64,000 nucleotides of DNA. It comes from Kribbella soli. GTDB taxonomy: Bacteria > Actinomycetota > Actinomycetes > Propionibacteriales > Kribbellaceae. The stretch is from contig NZ_SJJZ01000005.1 in the NCBI RefSeq assembly GCF_004331345.1, positions 310,001 to 374,000 on the forward strand, in the 5' to 3' direction. The notes beneath the pieces were generated by a model, which saw only the letters and a list, made by a program, of their open reading frames with translations, was not told where the DNA came from and searched no databases. The position numbers were made by a program, and so were the translations under genes. Positions 17,175 to 26,245 of the stretch are shown here, one piece after another. The first letter of the stretch is position 1; every line of letters begins with the position of its first letter.

Positions 17175-18533
17175 TTATGAGGCGTCGGCTTTGCGGACCC
17201 AGACTTCTCGGATGATGAGGAGGATGGCGGCGGCTGAGGGGATGGCGAGGAGGGCGCCGACCACGCCGAGGAGGGCGCCGCCGAGGAGGGCGGCGATGAC
17301 GGTGACGGCGCCGGGGATGTCGACGGCCCGACGCATGATGCGGGGTGCCACGAAGTAGTTCTCGACCTGCTGGTAGATGACGCCGTAGATCAGGCAGCCG
17401 AGGCCGGTCCACAGGCCGCCGGTGAAGCCGATCAGGGCGACCACGACAACGCCGATCAAGCCGCCGACCATCGGGATGAAGTCGCAGAACATCACCACGA
17501 TCGCCAGCGCCACGGCGTACTGGCGCAGCCCGATGATCTCCAGGAAGATGAACATCATCACGCCGGCGATCAGCGCCACCAGGAACTGGCCGCTGACGTA
17601 GCCGCCGACCCGGCCGAGCACCTCGTCGCCGAGGATCGAGACGCGGGTACGGCGGGTGCTGGGGACCAGGCTGTACGCCGCCCGCTTCACCGAGGGGAGC
17701 GAGGCGAGGAAGTACAGCGTCAGCACCAGGATCGTGAACGTGTTGAACAGCGCGCCCGCGACCACCTTGCCGACGCCGAGGATCCCGCCGAACGCGCGTT
17801 GCGCCAGCGCCGGGTCCTGGATGTAGTCCTGCGCCTTCTGGATGAAGTGGTACTTGTTGTCCAGTTCGTTGAGCGTCCTCGACTTGGTCAGCAGGTCGAG
17901 CCACTCGGGCGCGTTCTTGATCAGGCTGTTGATCTGGTCCGAGACGACCGGGACGATCGCGAAGGCGACGCCGGCGACCGCGAGGATCATCAGCAGGAAC
18001 ACCACGCCGACCGACAGGCCGCGCTTCAGGCCGCGGCGCATGAACCACTCGACCAACGGGTTCAGGCCGACCGCGATGAACATCGAGACCAGTAGCAGGA
18101 TCAGAACCGAGCGGGCCTGGCCGGCCGCGTTCCACAGACCCACCGCGACGAGTACGCCGAGCGCCGCGAAGAACCCGAACGTGAACGGGTTCCCCCGGCG
18201 CAGCGGCGGACCCGGCGTACCCATGCCGACCGACGGGTGCCGCTCCTCGATCAGCAGTTCGTCCGCGAGGTTGGTGTCGCCGTCCTCCGCATCCTCGGCG
18301 GCAGCTGCCGCTGCAGCCTTGTCGGCTGCGTCGTCCGCTTCCTCGGCGGACTCGTCTGCCTGGTCAGCAGAGGCGTCGGCCTCGTCGGCGGAGCTGGCGG
18401 CGTCGATTGCGGATTGTTCGCTCTTGTCGGCGGCGGCCTGGGCTTCCGCGGCGGCGGACTTCGCTTCGCGCGCGGCGTCGGCGAGGTCCTTGTCGGGGGT
18501 CGCTGTGGAGGTGTCGTCGCCGGCTGGCGTCAC
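17175..18533 (-). CDS. AI-2E family transporter (PerM/DUF20)
   Basis: 452 residues from GTG 18533. Residues 1-85 are an unusual soluble extension rich in Ala, Asp, Glu and Ser, probably helical. It is followed by about eight membrane helices with the family hallmarks FIAVGLNPLVEWF and FIPMVGGLIGV and the long loop between helices 3 and 4. Family members export small molecules or act as Na+/H+ antiporters; the name does not prove AI-2 transport. The start overlaps the stop of the coiled-coil gene by 4 nt, indicating coupled translation. Confidence 0.9.
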   Translation of the reverse strand: MTPAGDDTSTATPDKDLADAAREAKSAAAEAQAAADKSEQSAIDAASSADEADASADQADESAEEADDAADKAAAAAAAEDAEDGDTNLADELLIEERHPSVGMGTPGPPLRRGNPFTFGFFAALGVLVAVGLWNAAGQARSVLILLLVSMFIAVGLNPLVEWFMRRGLKRGLSVGVVFLLMILAVAGVAFAIVPVVSDQINSLIKNAPEWLDLLTKSRTLNELDNKYHFIQKAQDYIQDPALAQRAFGGILGVGKVVAGALFNTFTILVLTLYFLASLPSVKRAAYSLVPSTRRTRVSILGDEVLGRVGGYVSGQFLVALIAGVMMFIFLEIIGLRQYAVALAIVVMFCDFIPMVGGLIGVVVVALIGFTGGLWTGLGCLIYGVIYQQVENYFVAPRIMRRAVDIPGAVTVIAALLGGALLGVVGALLAIPSAAAILLIIREVWVRKADAS

Positions 18534-20446
18534 ATCTTGTCCTTCGGGGATCGCGCGCTCGAGGTGGCCGCATCGGTCTTGTCGTCGTCCGCGGGCGTCT
18601 CGTCGTCGGAGGACTTCGCCGAGCTGGAGCGCCGCGTCTGGCCCCGAGTCTCCTCGCTCGCGAGGTCACCCAGCCGGAACTCGTCGACCATCGTCGAGTC
18701 CTTCGGCTCCTCGTCGCCGTCCGAATCCTTGGTGGCTTCGGGGGTGTCGGCGAGGTCGGCATCGTCGGCAAGGGCGGCCAGCTCGGCGAGGTCCGCGGCG
18801 TCGGCGTCAGGGTCGGCCGGGCCGCCGGCGGTCTTGCTGGTCAGGTCGGCGAGGTCACCGGCGTTCTTCGGGTCGATGCGCAGACCGGTGTCGATCCGGG
18901 TCTCGTCGACGCGGGCGTCCCCGGCGCCGATGCCGACGAACGGGCTGGAACCGGTGAACGGTCCCTCGGTGTCGTACGACGACTCGCGCGAGGATCCCGT
19001 GGACAGGCCCGCGGCCGGCGTCGCACCCGGGAACGGGTTGTCAGCCGGCGTCGCCGCCGGGAAAGGGCTCTCGTCATCTCCGAAGTCCGCGGCAGCGCCC
19101 GAGTCAGCCGCCGAACCGGACCCGGCCGAAGCCGAGCCGAGCGAATCGGACCCGGCCGGAGCCGAGCCGAGCGAACCCGAGCCGGCCGCAGTCGAGCCAA
19201 GTGGCGCCGAGTCCGACGGGGTTGGGCTGGGTGCTGACGACTCGAAGGAGGTGCTCGAGCTGGGTGGGGCGGAGGGGAACGCGGCCGAGGGCTCGGCGGC
19301 GAAGGGGCTGCCGGCGCCCGTGCCCGGCGCATCGAGCGGGGGCCGGGGGGACTCGGCCGGCCGCGCGAACGGGTTCACGTACGGGGCCGCGGCGGTTTCG
19401 GAGTCCAGTTCGGCGGCCTGCCGGGCGATGTTGCTGGCGATCTCGTTCAGGCCGGCGATCTGCGTAAGGATGCCGTCGCGCCGCTTCGCCAGCCGCTCGG
19501 TCTCGCGAGCGACGACGGTCCGGGACCGCTCGGCCTCGTCGGCCGCGTTCGCCAGCTCGGACTCGGCGCGGGTGCGCGCGGTGGTCAGCAGCTGCTCGGC
19601 CTCCCGGCGGGAACGCGAGAGCGTGCGCTCGGCCGACTCCTCGGCCTCGGCGCGGATCTTGCGGGCCTGCTCGGTCGCCTCGGCCACCCGGCGCTCGGAC
19701 GCCTCGGCGGCCTCCTTCATCTGGGTGGTCAGGCTGTCGGTGTCGGCCGCGATCTGCTGGTGCTTGTCGGCCAGTTCCTTGGCCTGCTGCTCGCGCTCGT
19801 CCGCCAGCCGCGCGCGCAGCGCCGCCGACTCGCGCTGGATCGCGGTCCGGATCTTTTCGGCCTCGTGCAGCGCGCCGTTCTTCAGTGTGCTCGCCTGCGA
19901 CTCGGCGGTCAGCTGCAGCTGCTCGGCCTTCCGCCGGGCCGCCTGCAGTACCTCGGCCGCCTCGGTCTCCGCCGTACGCCGCAGCTCGGCCGCGTCGCCC
20001 TCGGCGGTCCGGCGCATGCTGTCCGCCTCGTTGAGCGCGACGGTCCGGATGTCCTCGGCCTCGCGGTCACCGGTCGCCCGCGCCGCGGCCGCCTCCTTGG
20101 CCGCGTTCGTACGGAGCTCGTCGGCCTCGCGCTTGGCCTCCTCGAGCGCCTCGGACGCCTGGTCCTGGGCGAGCCGGAGGATCTGCGCGGCCCGGTCGCC
20201 GAGCCCGGCGTACGACGGGTTGGCGCTGGCCTCGAGCTGGCGCCGCGTCTCCGCGAGCTGGTGCTGCATCGGCGCGACACTCTGCTGCAGCCCGTCGGCG
20301 CGGTTGCGTGCCTCGACGAGTTGCATCTCCAGCGCGCGGACATAATCGTCCACGGCCTGCTTGTCGTATCCGCGGCGACTGACCGGGAAGCCCCCGGCCG
20401 CCGTCGCCGTGCGGTCGAAGAACGGCAGGCTCGACTCGTCAGGCAT
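18530..20446 (-). CDS. DivIVA-like coiled-coil protein
   Basis: 638 residues. The N-terminus (FPVSRRGYDKQAVDDYV) matches the membrane-targeting start of DivIVA/Wag31-type proteins. Residues about 35-350 are a long coiled coil of EAE/RRxAE repeats. The last 280 residues are disordered, rich in Pro, Ser, Ala and Asp, with repeated AGSDSLGSA-type units. Streptomyces homologues are called cellulose-binding proteins or relate to the polarity proteins Scy and FilP (family recollection). It probably scaffolds cell poles or septa. It is coupled to the membrane protein downstream. Confidence 0.82.
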   Translation of the reverse strand: MPDESSLPFFDRTATAAGGFPVSRRGYDKQAVDDYVRALEMQLVEARNRADGLQQSVAPMQHQLAETRRQLEASANPSYAGLGDRAAQILRLAQDQASEALEEAKREADELRTNAAKEAAAARATGDREAEDIRTVALNEADSMRRTAEGDAAELRRTAETEAAEVLQAARRKAEQLQLTAESQASTLKNGALHEAEKIRTAIQRESAALRARLADEREQQAKELADKHQQIAADTDSLTTQMKEAAEASERRVAEATEQARKIRAEAEESAERTLSRSRREAEQLLTTARTRAESELANAADEAERSRTVVARETERLAKRRDGILTQIAGLNEIASNIARQAAELDSETAAAPYVNPFARPAESPRPPLDAPGTGAGSPFAAEPSAAFPSAPPSSSTSFESSAPSPTPSDSAPLGSTAAGSGSLGSAPAGSDSLGSASAGSGSAADSGAAADFGDDESPFPAATPADNPFPGATPAAGLSTGSSRESSYDTEGPFTGSSPFVGIGAGDARVDETRIDTGLRIDPKNAGDLADLTSKTAGGPADPDADAADLAELAALADDADLADTPEATKDSDGDEEPKDSTMVDEFRLGDLASEETRGQTRRSSSAKSSDDETPADDDKTDAATSSARSPKDKM

Positions 20447-20539
20447 TCCCGAGGTTCCCTTCTGGCGGCTCAGCGTGAATCCCCCACCATAAGCCTGTCA
20501 GAACCCACCCGAAACCAGCCAATCGGGAGTCGGCGGCAA

Positions 20540-21871
20540 CTACCTGTTGCGGAAGCGATTAATGGCGGCCAGATGCTGCTCGCGAAGCGCCGGGTCGCGG
20601 ACGCCCAGGCCTTCGGTCGGGGCCAGCGTGAGGACGCCGACCTTGCCCTGGTGGAGGTTGCGGTGGACGTCGTACGCCGCCTGCGCGGTGTCCTCGAGTG
20701 GGTAGACCTTGCTGACCGTCGGGTGCACCATGCCCTTGGCGATCAGCCGGTTCGCCTCCCAGGCCTCGCGGTAATTGGCGAAATGCGAGCCGATGATTCG
20801 CTTGAGGTTCATCCACAGGTACCGGTTGTCGTACTCGTGCATGAAGCCGGACGTCGACGCACACGTCACGATCGTGCCGCCGCGCCGCGCTACGTACACC
20901 GAGGCGCCGAACGTCTCCCGCCCCGGGTGCTCGAACACGATGTCCGGGTCGTCGCCGCCGGTCAGCTCCCGGATCCGCGCCCCGAACCGCTTCCACTCCT
21001 TCTGGTCCTGGGTGTGCTCGTCCTTCCAGAACTTGTAGCCCTCGGCCGACCGGTCGATGATCAGCGAGGCGCCCATCGCGCGGCAGATCTCCGCCTTCTC
21101 CGGCGACGACACCACGCACACCGGGATCGCCCCGCCGTTCAGCGCGAACTGCGTCGCGTAGGAACCCAGGCCGCCGGACGCGCCCCAGACCAGCACCACG
21201 TCGCCCTGCTTCATGTTGGCGCCGTTCGCGGACACCAGCTGCCGGTACGCCGTGCTGTTCACCAACCCCGGCGACGCCGCTTCCTCCCATGTCAGGTGGG
21301 CCGGCTTCGGCATCAGCTGGTTCGACTTCACCAGCGCGATCTCGGCGAGACCGCCGAAGTTCGTCTCGAAGCCCCAGATCCGCTGCTCGGAGTCGAGCAT
21401 CGTGTCGTTGTGCCCGTCCGGCGACTCCAGCTCGACCGACAGGCAGTGCGCGACCACCTCGTCGCCCGGCTTCCAGGCGTTCACGCCCGGTCCGGTCCGC
21501 AGTACGACGCCCGCCAGGTCGGAGCCGACCACGTGGTACGGCAGGTCGTGCCGGGCCGTCAGCGGCGACAGCTTCCCGTACCGCTTCAGGAACGAGAAGG
21601 TCGACACCGGCTCGAAGATCGACGTCCAGACGGTGTTGTAGTTGATCGCACTGGCCATCACCGCGACCAGTGCCTCACCCGGCCCGAGCTCAGGCGTCGG
21701 TACGTCGTCGAGGTGCAGACTCTTGCGCGGATCCTTCTCCTTGCTGTCCAGCCCGTCGAACATCGCGGCGTCGTCGGCGTGCACGGTGATTCCGCGGTAA
21801 TGGTCCGGTACGTCGAGCTCTCCGACGGCGGCGCTGTCACCGGCAAGGATCGCGTCGAGGATCTGCTTCAC
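20540..21871 (-). CDS. ccr: Crotonyl-CoA carboxylase/reductase
   Basis: 443 residues from GTG 21871, preceded by a perfect AGGAGG. It is a medium-chain dehydrogenase/reductase with family marks of Ccr: SAINYNTVWTSIFEP, the NADPH site VWGASGGLGSYATQFA, and FEHPGRETFGASV. It converts crotonyl-CoA, CO2 and NADPH to ethylmalonyl-CoA, the key step of the ethylmalonyl-CoA pathway, and also supplies ethylmalonyl-CoA for polyketides (family knowledge). The epimerase, thiolase and MeaB genes nearby support acyl-CoA metabolism. Confidence 0.94.
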   Translation of the reverse strand: MKQILDAILAGDSAAVGELDVPDHYRGITVHADDAAMFDGLDSKEKDPRKSLHLDDVPTPELGPGEALVAVMASAINYNTVWTSIFEPVSTFSFLKRYGKLSPLTARHDLPYHVVGSDLAGVVLRTGPGVNAWKPGDEVVAHCLSVELESPDGHNDTMLDSEQRIWGFETNFGGLAEIALVKSNQLMPKPAHLTWEEAASPGLVNSTAYRQLVSANGANMKQGDVVLVWGASGGLGSYATQFALNGGAIPVCVVSSPEKAEICRAMGASLIIDRSAEGYKFWKDEHTQDQKEWKRFGARIRELTGGDDPDIVFEHPGRETFGASVYVARRGGTIVTCASTSGFMHEYDNRYLWMNLKRIIGSHFANYREAWEANRLIAKGMVHPTVSKVYPLEDTAQAAYDVHRNLHQGKVGVLTLAPTEGLGVRDPALREQHLAAINRFRNR

Positions 21872-22007
21872 GTCGTACCTCCTGAAGCGGCGGTCTGGGT
21901 GAGCGGAACTTACCGTCGAGTATGCACGCGTGGCTGTGCCCTGTAACACACCGACGGACGGTTGAGACGACCGTCACTTTTGCAGTCCACCGTTGTCAGT
22001 GGTCTTA

Positions 22008-22907
22008 TCAGCGCAGTCTGGTGTGGAGCCGTACTTGGGTGAAGTCGTCACCGGACCGCAGCTGCGCCAGGTCGCACAGCTGATTGGCGAGCCAGACGCC
22101 GCGCCCGCCGAGCCCGTCCAGCGGCGGCAGCACCCGTCCGACCAGCAGGTCGTCGATCCGCCCGCAGTCCAGTACGTCGCAGATCAGCGTGCCGTCGGCG
22201 ATCCACACCGCCAGCCGCCCGCGCCCGCCGCCGAACCGGATGCTGTTCGTGCAGATCTCGTGCAACGCCAGCGACAGGTCCTCGAGCCGGTCCCTCGACA
22301 CGCCGTGCGACGCCGCCTGGCCACTGAGCCACTGCCGGATCTGCCCGAGCTCGTCCGGCCCGAACTCCCACCGCTCGGCCCGGTCCGGTACGTCGTCGAG
22401 CGCGATCCGGAACCCCTTCTCCGCAAGAGCTTCTGCGCCCGAGTGCGTCACGGTCGGGTCGATGCCGACGGACGCCTCGTACGCGCAGCACAACCGGAAC
22501 GCCCGGTCCTCGGCGAACGCGATGTCGGACAGCGCCTCGTGCAGCAGCACCTCGTCGTACGCCGCCGCGCTGCGTCCCGGGTACGCCGGTTCACAGAGTC
22601 CGCGCACCGGTCCGGGGTGCTTCTCGATGACACCGCGCCAGTACGGGATCAGCCGCGCCGGGTTGCCCCCGGCAACGGTCATGTCGTTGAACCGGATCTC
22701 ATGGTGCAGCGGTCCGAGAGCGTCGCGCAGTACGGCGGTCCGCTCCGGCGGCAGCACGGCCACGATGGTTTCCCCCGCCGCCAGACCCTCCTGTACGAAC
22801 GCAGCCGAGCGCTGCACGAACTCCTCGTCCGACACGTGGACAAAGGCGTCGTGCAGGAATCCGGCCGGCGCACCGTGCAAGGAGTCGGTGGCGCTGTCCT
22901 TCAGCAC
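22008..22907 (-). CDS. MEDS-domain anti-sigma-factor-like kinase
   Basis: About 299 residues from GTG 22907; TTG 22928 is an alternative. A TACTCT box lies 6 nt before the GTG, so the transcript may be leaderless. Residues about 15-165 form a MEDS sensory domain (GFLHDAFVHVSDEEFVQR). The last 110 residues are a serine-kinase-type HATPase with N-box LHEICTNSIRFGGG and GGRGVWLANQLCD. Such proteins bind anti-anti-sigma partners and respond to small molecules. No partner is encoded next to it. Confidence 0.85.
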   Translation of the reverse strand: MLKDSATDSLHGAPAGFLHDAFVHVSDEEFVQRSAAFVQEGLAAGETIVAVLPPERTAVLRDALGPLHHEIRFNDMTVAGGNPARLIPYWRGVIEKHPGPVRGLCEPAYPGRSAAAYDEVLLHEALSDIAFAEDRAFRLCCAYEASVGIDPTVTHSGAEALAEKGFRIALDDVPDRAERWEFGPDELGQIRQWLSGQAASHGVSRDRLEDLSLALHEICTNSIRFGGGRGRLAVWIADGTLICDVLDCGRIDDLLVGRVLPPLDGLGGRGVWLANQLCDLAQLRSGDDFTQVRLHTRLR

Positions 22908-22959
22908 CCGATCAGAGTAGTCCGCCAACCCGGTCGAGGAGACTCCAATTCGCGCGCCG

Positions 22960-23391
22960 TCACCCCGCGTGTGAGGCCCGTGGCTCCACGAGTTCGACCA
23001 GCACCCCGCCGGCCGACTTCGGGTGGATGAAGTTGACGCGGGAACCCGCCGTACCGCGTTTCGGCTCGTCGTAGAGCAGGCGGGCGCCGCGCTCGCGCAG
23101 GACCTTGGAGACCGCGTCGAGATCGCGGACGCGGTAGGCGAGCTGCTGGATGCCCGGGCCGCGCTGGTCGAGGAACCTCGCGATCGGCGAGGCGTCCGAC
23201 AGCGGCGCCAGCAACTGGATCGAGGAGCCCGAGTCGCCGACCGAGAGCATCGCCTCCCGGACGCCCTGCTCCTCGTTGATCTCCTCGTGCGCCACGGTCA
23301 TGCCGAACACGTCGGCGTAGTACCGGACGGCCTCGTCGAAGTCGGGCACCGCGATGCCGACGTGGTCGATCGCGTCGAACAGCTGATCCAT
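22960..23391 (-). CDS. mce: Methylmalonyl-CoA epimerase
   Basis: 143 residues from ATG 23391, where the vicinal-oxygen-chelate fold begins (FDAIDHVGIAVPDFDEAV); in-frame upstream starts would add 12-19 residues. Metal ligands are in DHVGIAV and IQQLAYRV, and the C-terminus has VNFIHPKSAGGVLVELVE. It interconverts the R and S forms of methylmalonyl-CoA, and also ethylmalonyl-CoA. The divergent thiolase gene starts 125 nt away. Confidence 0.92.
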   Translation of the reverse strand: MDQLFDAIDHVGIAVPDFDEAVRYYADVFGMTVAHEEINEEQGVREAMLSVGDSGSSIQLLAPLSDASPIARFLDQRGPGIQQLAYRVRDLDAVSKVLRERGARLLYDEPKRGTAGSRVNFIHPKSAGGVLVELVEPRASHAG

Positions 23392-23504
23392 CTCGTCAGC
23401 CTGGCGCACGCCGTACCGCGAGGCCATCGAAAGTGGCCCAGTCGACACGATCCGTGTGACCCGTCTGACGTCATCGAGCAGCGGCGTACCAGTGCGGTCG
23501 CAGG

Positions 23505-23510
23505 TATCGT
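23505..23510 (+). promoter_or_regulatory. Candidate -10 box of a leaderless transcript
   Basis: TATCGT lies 6 nt before ATG 23517 of the thiolase gene, without a Shine-Dalgarno sequence. Confidence 0.35.
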
Positions 23511-23516
23511 GACGGC

Positions 23517-24719
23517 ATGTCTGACACGCGGAACCACAGCGTCATCGTCGCCGGTGCACGGACCCCGATCGGGCGGTTGCTGGGTGGCCTCAAGGGCTTC
23601 ACCGGAGCAGAGCTCGGCGGGTTCGCGATCAAGGGCGCACTCGAGAAGGCCGGCGTCGCGCCGGACCAGGTCGAGTACGTGATCATGGGCCAGGTCCTGC
23701 AGGCCGGCGGCGGTCAGATCACCGCCCGCCAGGCCGCGGTCAAGGGCGGCGTCCCGATGGACGTGCCGGCCATCACGATCAACAAGGTCTGCCTGTCCGG
23801 GCTGAACGCGATCGCGCTCGCCGACCAGCTGATCCGCGCCGGTGAGTACGACGTCGTCGTCGCCGGCGGCATGGAGTCGATGACGAACGCGCCGCACCTG
23901 CTGCCGAAGTCCCGCGAGGGCTTCAAGTACGGCGACACCACGCTGGTCGACTCGATGGCGTACGACGGGTTGTGGGACGCGTTCACCGACCAGGCCATGG
24001 GCGCGCTCACGGACCAGGCGAACGACGAGCGCCAGAAGCTGAGCCGCGTGGAGCAGGACGAGTTCAGCGCCCGTTCGCACCAGCGCGCCGCCGAGGCCTG
24101 GAAGAACGGCGTCTTCGCCGACGAGGTCGTGCCGGTCGAGGTGCCGCAGCGCAAGGGCGACCCGATCGTGGTGGACAGCGACGAAGGTGTCCGCGCTGAC
24201 ACGTCGGTCGAGGTGCTGGGCAAGCTGCGGCCGGCGTTCGGCAAGGACGGCACGATCACGGCCGGTTCGGCGTCGCAGATCTCCGACGGCGGTTGTGCGG
24301 TCGTCGTGATGAGCAAGGCGAAGGCCGAGGAGCTCGGGCTCAGCTGGATCGCCGAGATCGGCGCGCACGGTTCGGTCGCCGGACCGGACTCGTCGCTGCA
24401 GAGCCAGCCGGCCAACGCGATCGCCAAGGCCTGCGCGAAGGAAGGCATCCAGCCCGCCGACCTCGACCTGATCGAGATCAACGAGGCGTTCGCGGCGGTC
24501 GGGATCGCGTCCGCGCGTGAGTTGCAGATCGGCGAGGACAAGGTGAACGTGAACGGCGGCGCGATCGCGCTCGGCCACCCGATCGGGATGTCCGGTGCCC
24601 GCCTCGTGCTGCACCTGGCCCTCGAGCTCGGCCGCCGCGGCGGCGGTGTCGGCGCGGCCGCCCTGTGCGGTGGCGGCGGTCAGGGCGACGCACTGATCGT
24701 CCGCGTTCCCCAGAGCTGA
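23517..24719 (+). CDS. Acetyl-CoA C-acetyltransferase (thiolase)
   Basis: 400 residues. The acyl-binding Cys lies in INKVCLSGLNAI, the catalytic His in GGAIALGHPIGMSGAR and the final Cys in ALCGGGGQGDA, so the enzyme appears complete. It condenses two acetyl-CoA to acetoacetyl-CoA or cleaves the product. In this setting it would supply the first step of the route to crotonyl-CoA used by Ccr. MeaB follows 26 nt downstream on the same strand. Confidence 0.94.
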   Translation: MSDTRNHSVIVAGARTPIGRLLGGLKGFTGAELGGFAIKGALEKAGVAPDQVEYVIMGQVLQAGGGQITARQAAVKGGVPMDVPAITINKVCLSGLNAIALADQLIRAGEYDVVVAGGMESMTNAPHLLPKSREGFKYGDTTLVDSMAYDGLWDAFTDQAMGALTDQANDERQKLSRVEQDEFSARSHQRAAEAWKNGVFADEVVPVEVPQRKGDPIVVDSDEGVRADTSVEVLGKLRPAFGKDGTITAGSASQISDGGCAVVVMSKAKAEELGLSWIAEIGAHGSVAGPDSSLQSQPANAIAKACAKEGIQPADLDLIEINEAFAAVGIASARELQIGEDKVNVNGGAIALGHPIGMSGARLVLHLALELGRRGGGVGAAALCGGGGQGDALIVRVPQS

Positions 24720-24745
24720 TTGAGACCAGAGCTGATAGAGAGCTG

Positions 24746-25702
24746 ATGCCACGACGTACCGCGCCGGTCGGTGAGCTGGTCGCGCAGGCCCGGGAGGGTG
24801 AATCCCGGGCCGTCGCGCGGCTGATCTCGCTGGTCGAGGACGAGTCCCCGCTGCTGCGCGAGGTGATGGCCGAGCTGGCGCCGTACGCCGGTCACGCGCA
24901 CATCGTCGGCATCACGGGCTCGCCCGGGGTCGGCAAGTCGACGTCGACGTCGGCCCTGGTGTCGGCGTACCGCGAGACCGGGAAGCGGGTCGGCATACTC
25001 GCGGTGGACCCGTCGTCGCCGTTCTCCGGCGGCGCGCTGCTCGGGGACCGGGTGCGGATGCAGGACCATGCGACCGACCGCGGGGTGTTCATCCGGTCGA
25101 TGGCGTCCCGCGGGCATCTCGGCGGGTTGTCGTGGTCGACCCCGCAGGCGTTGCGGGTGCTGGACGCGGCCGGGTTCGACGTGGTGCTGGTGGAGACGGT
25201 CGGAGTTGGGCAGTCCGAGGTGGAGATCGCCGGGATGGCGGACACGACGCTGGTCCTGCTGGCGCCGGGGATGGGCGACGGCATCCAGGCGGCCAAGGCC
25301 GGCATTCTCGAGGTCGGTGACATCTACGTGGTGAACAAGGCGGACCGGGACGGCGTCCAGTCGGTCACCCGGGACCTGCGGTCGATGCTGGCGCTGGCCG
25401 AGCGGTCCGAAGGAGCCTGGACGCCGCCGATCCTCAAGACGGTCGCTTCCCGCAACGAGGGGATCCCCGAGGTGGTGCAGGCGATCGAGGACCGGCTGGA
25501 GTGGATGCGCGGGAACGGCGTACTCACCGAGCGTCGCCGCAGTCGCGCGCGGGACGAGATCGAGGCGATCGCCACGACCGCGCTGCGGGCCCGGTTCGCG
25601 CACCTGCACGGGGACGCGCGGCTCGACGTACTCGCCGCGAAGGTCGCGGACGGCGGCACCGACCCGTATTCGGCGGCCGACGAGTTGATCGCTGCTTTGT
25701 GA
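24746..25702 (+). CDS. meaB: Acyl-CoA mutase-associated G-protein chaperone MeaB
   Basis: 318 residues from ATG 24746. It is a G3E-class P-loop GTPase: Walker A GSPGVGKST, a VDPSSPFSGGALLGDRVRM stretch, switch ETVGVGQSE, and the NKAD specificity motif. It protects and loads the B12 cofactor of methylmalonyl-CoA-type mutases. The mutase large subunit lies far away at 39066, so the chaperone is separated from its client in this genome unless other mutases exist. Confidence 0.95.
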   Translation: MPRRTAPVGELVAQAREGESRAVARLISLVEDESPLLREVMAELAPYAGHAHIVGITGSPGVGKSTSTSALVSAYRETGKRVGILAVDPSSPFSGGALLGDRVRMQDHATDRGVFIRSMASRGHLGGLSWSTPQALRVLDAAGFDVVLVETVGVGQSEVEIAGMADTTLVLLAPGMGDGIQAAKAGILEVGDIYVVNKADRDGVQSVTRDLRSMLALAERSEGAWTPPILKTVASRNEGIPEVVQAIEDRLEWMRGNGVLTERRRSRARDEIEAIATTALRARFAHLHGDARLDVLAAKVADGGTDPYSAADELIAAL

Positions 25703-25998
25703 CACTTGTCTCGCCGTGGAACAATCGACCACGTTGTGTCACATCGTGTCTTTGCCTTTCGTTCACCGGAAGTTGTGCTGATTTCGGGCAAATGCCGCAG
25801 GATTTCCACCGGGTACGGCGATCCGCGTCTCAGGGCGGCGCGCCGATGGCTGCCATGCCCCCGGATCCGTTACAGAATGGACCTTGTAGCTGGAGAGGAT
25901 TGTGCGGTGGGCTGTGTTCAGTCAGTGACAATTGGTCACGGTCCGTGATACAAACTCAAACACAGTCGACCGAGTGGTTAGGAACAAGGAGTGGCGAC
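25703..25998. promoter_or_regulatory. Intergenic region upstream of a small membrane peptide
   Basis: 296 bp without a convincing gene. GTGACAC (25699-25705) and GTGTCAC (25736-25742) form an inverted repeat just after meaB, a possible terminator. GTGAC-AATTG-GTCAC (25925-25939) is a CRP-like palindrome about 60 nt before the small gene. I compared the stretch with a cyclic-di-AMP riboswitch and saw no convincing match. Confidence 0.4.
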
Positions 25999-26157
25999 AT
26001 GCCGAAGAAGCTGTTGATCTGGTCGCTCATCGCCTTTGCCGGCTTCTATCTGTTCACTCAGCCGGCCAACGCCGCGGGAGCGGTAGGGGGCGCGTTCTCG
26101 GCCGTTGGTGACGCGTTCGGAAGCGTCATCACCTTCCTGACGGCGCTGTTCAGCTGA
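25999..26157 (+). CDS. Small secreted or membrane peptide, unknown function
   Basis: 52 residues. Start ATG 25999 has AAGGAG at a good distance. A lysine-start hydrophobic segment (about 4-20) ends near QPANAAGAV, which resembles a signal peptide cleavage site. The rest is a glycine/alanine/phenylalanine-rich amphipathic tail (VGDAFGSVITFLTALF). I recall similar short peptides in other actinobacteria, but no function. The PH-domain gene starts 88 nt downstream, so a joint envelope role is possible. Confidence 0.65.
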   Translation: MPKKLLIWSLIAFAGFYLFTQPANAAGAVGGAFSAVGDAFGSVITFLTALFS

Positions 26158-26245
26158 TCTGTCGCCTCTGTGTCCCGTTGCACGTCGTCGTGCGGGACAC
26201 TTGGTCGTACGGGGTCACACAACAGCGTGACAGGGGAGTGAACGG

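Noticed and set aside
25703..25998. Cyclic-di-AMP or other riboswitch before the small peptide gene
   Set aside because: The GC-rich stretch does not show the conserved core blocks of known riboswitch classes that I could recognise.
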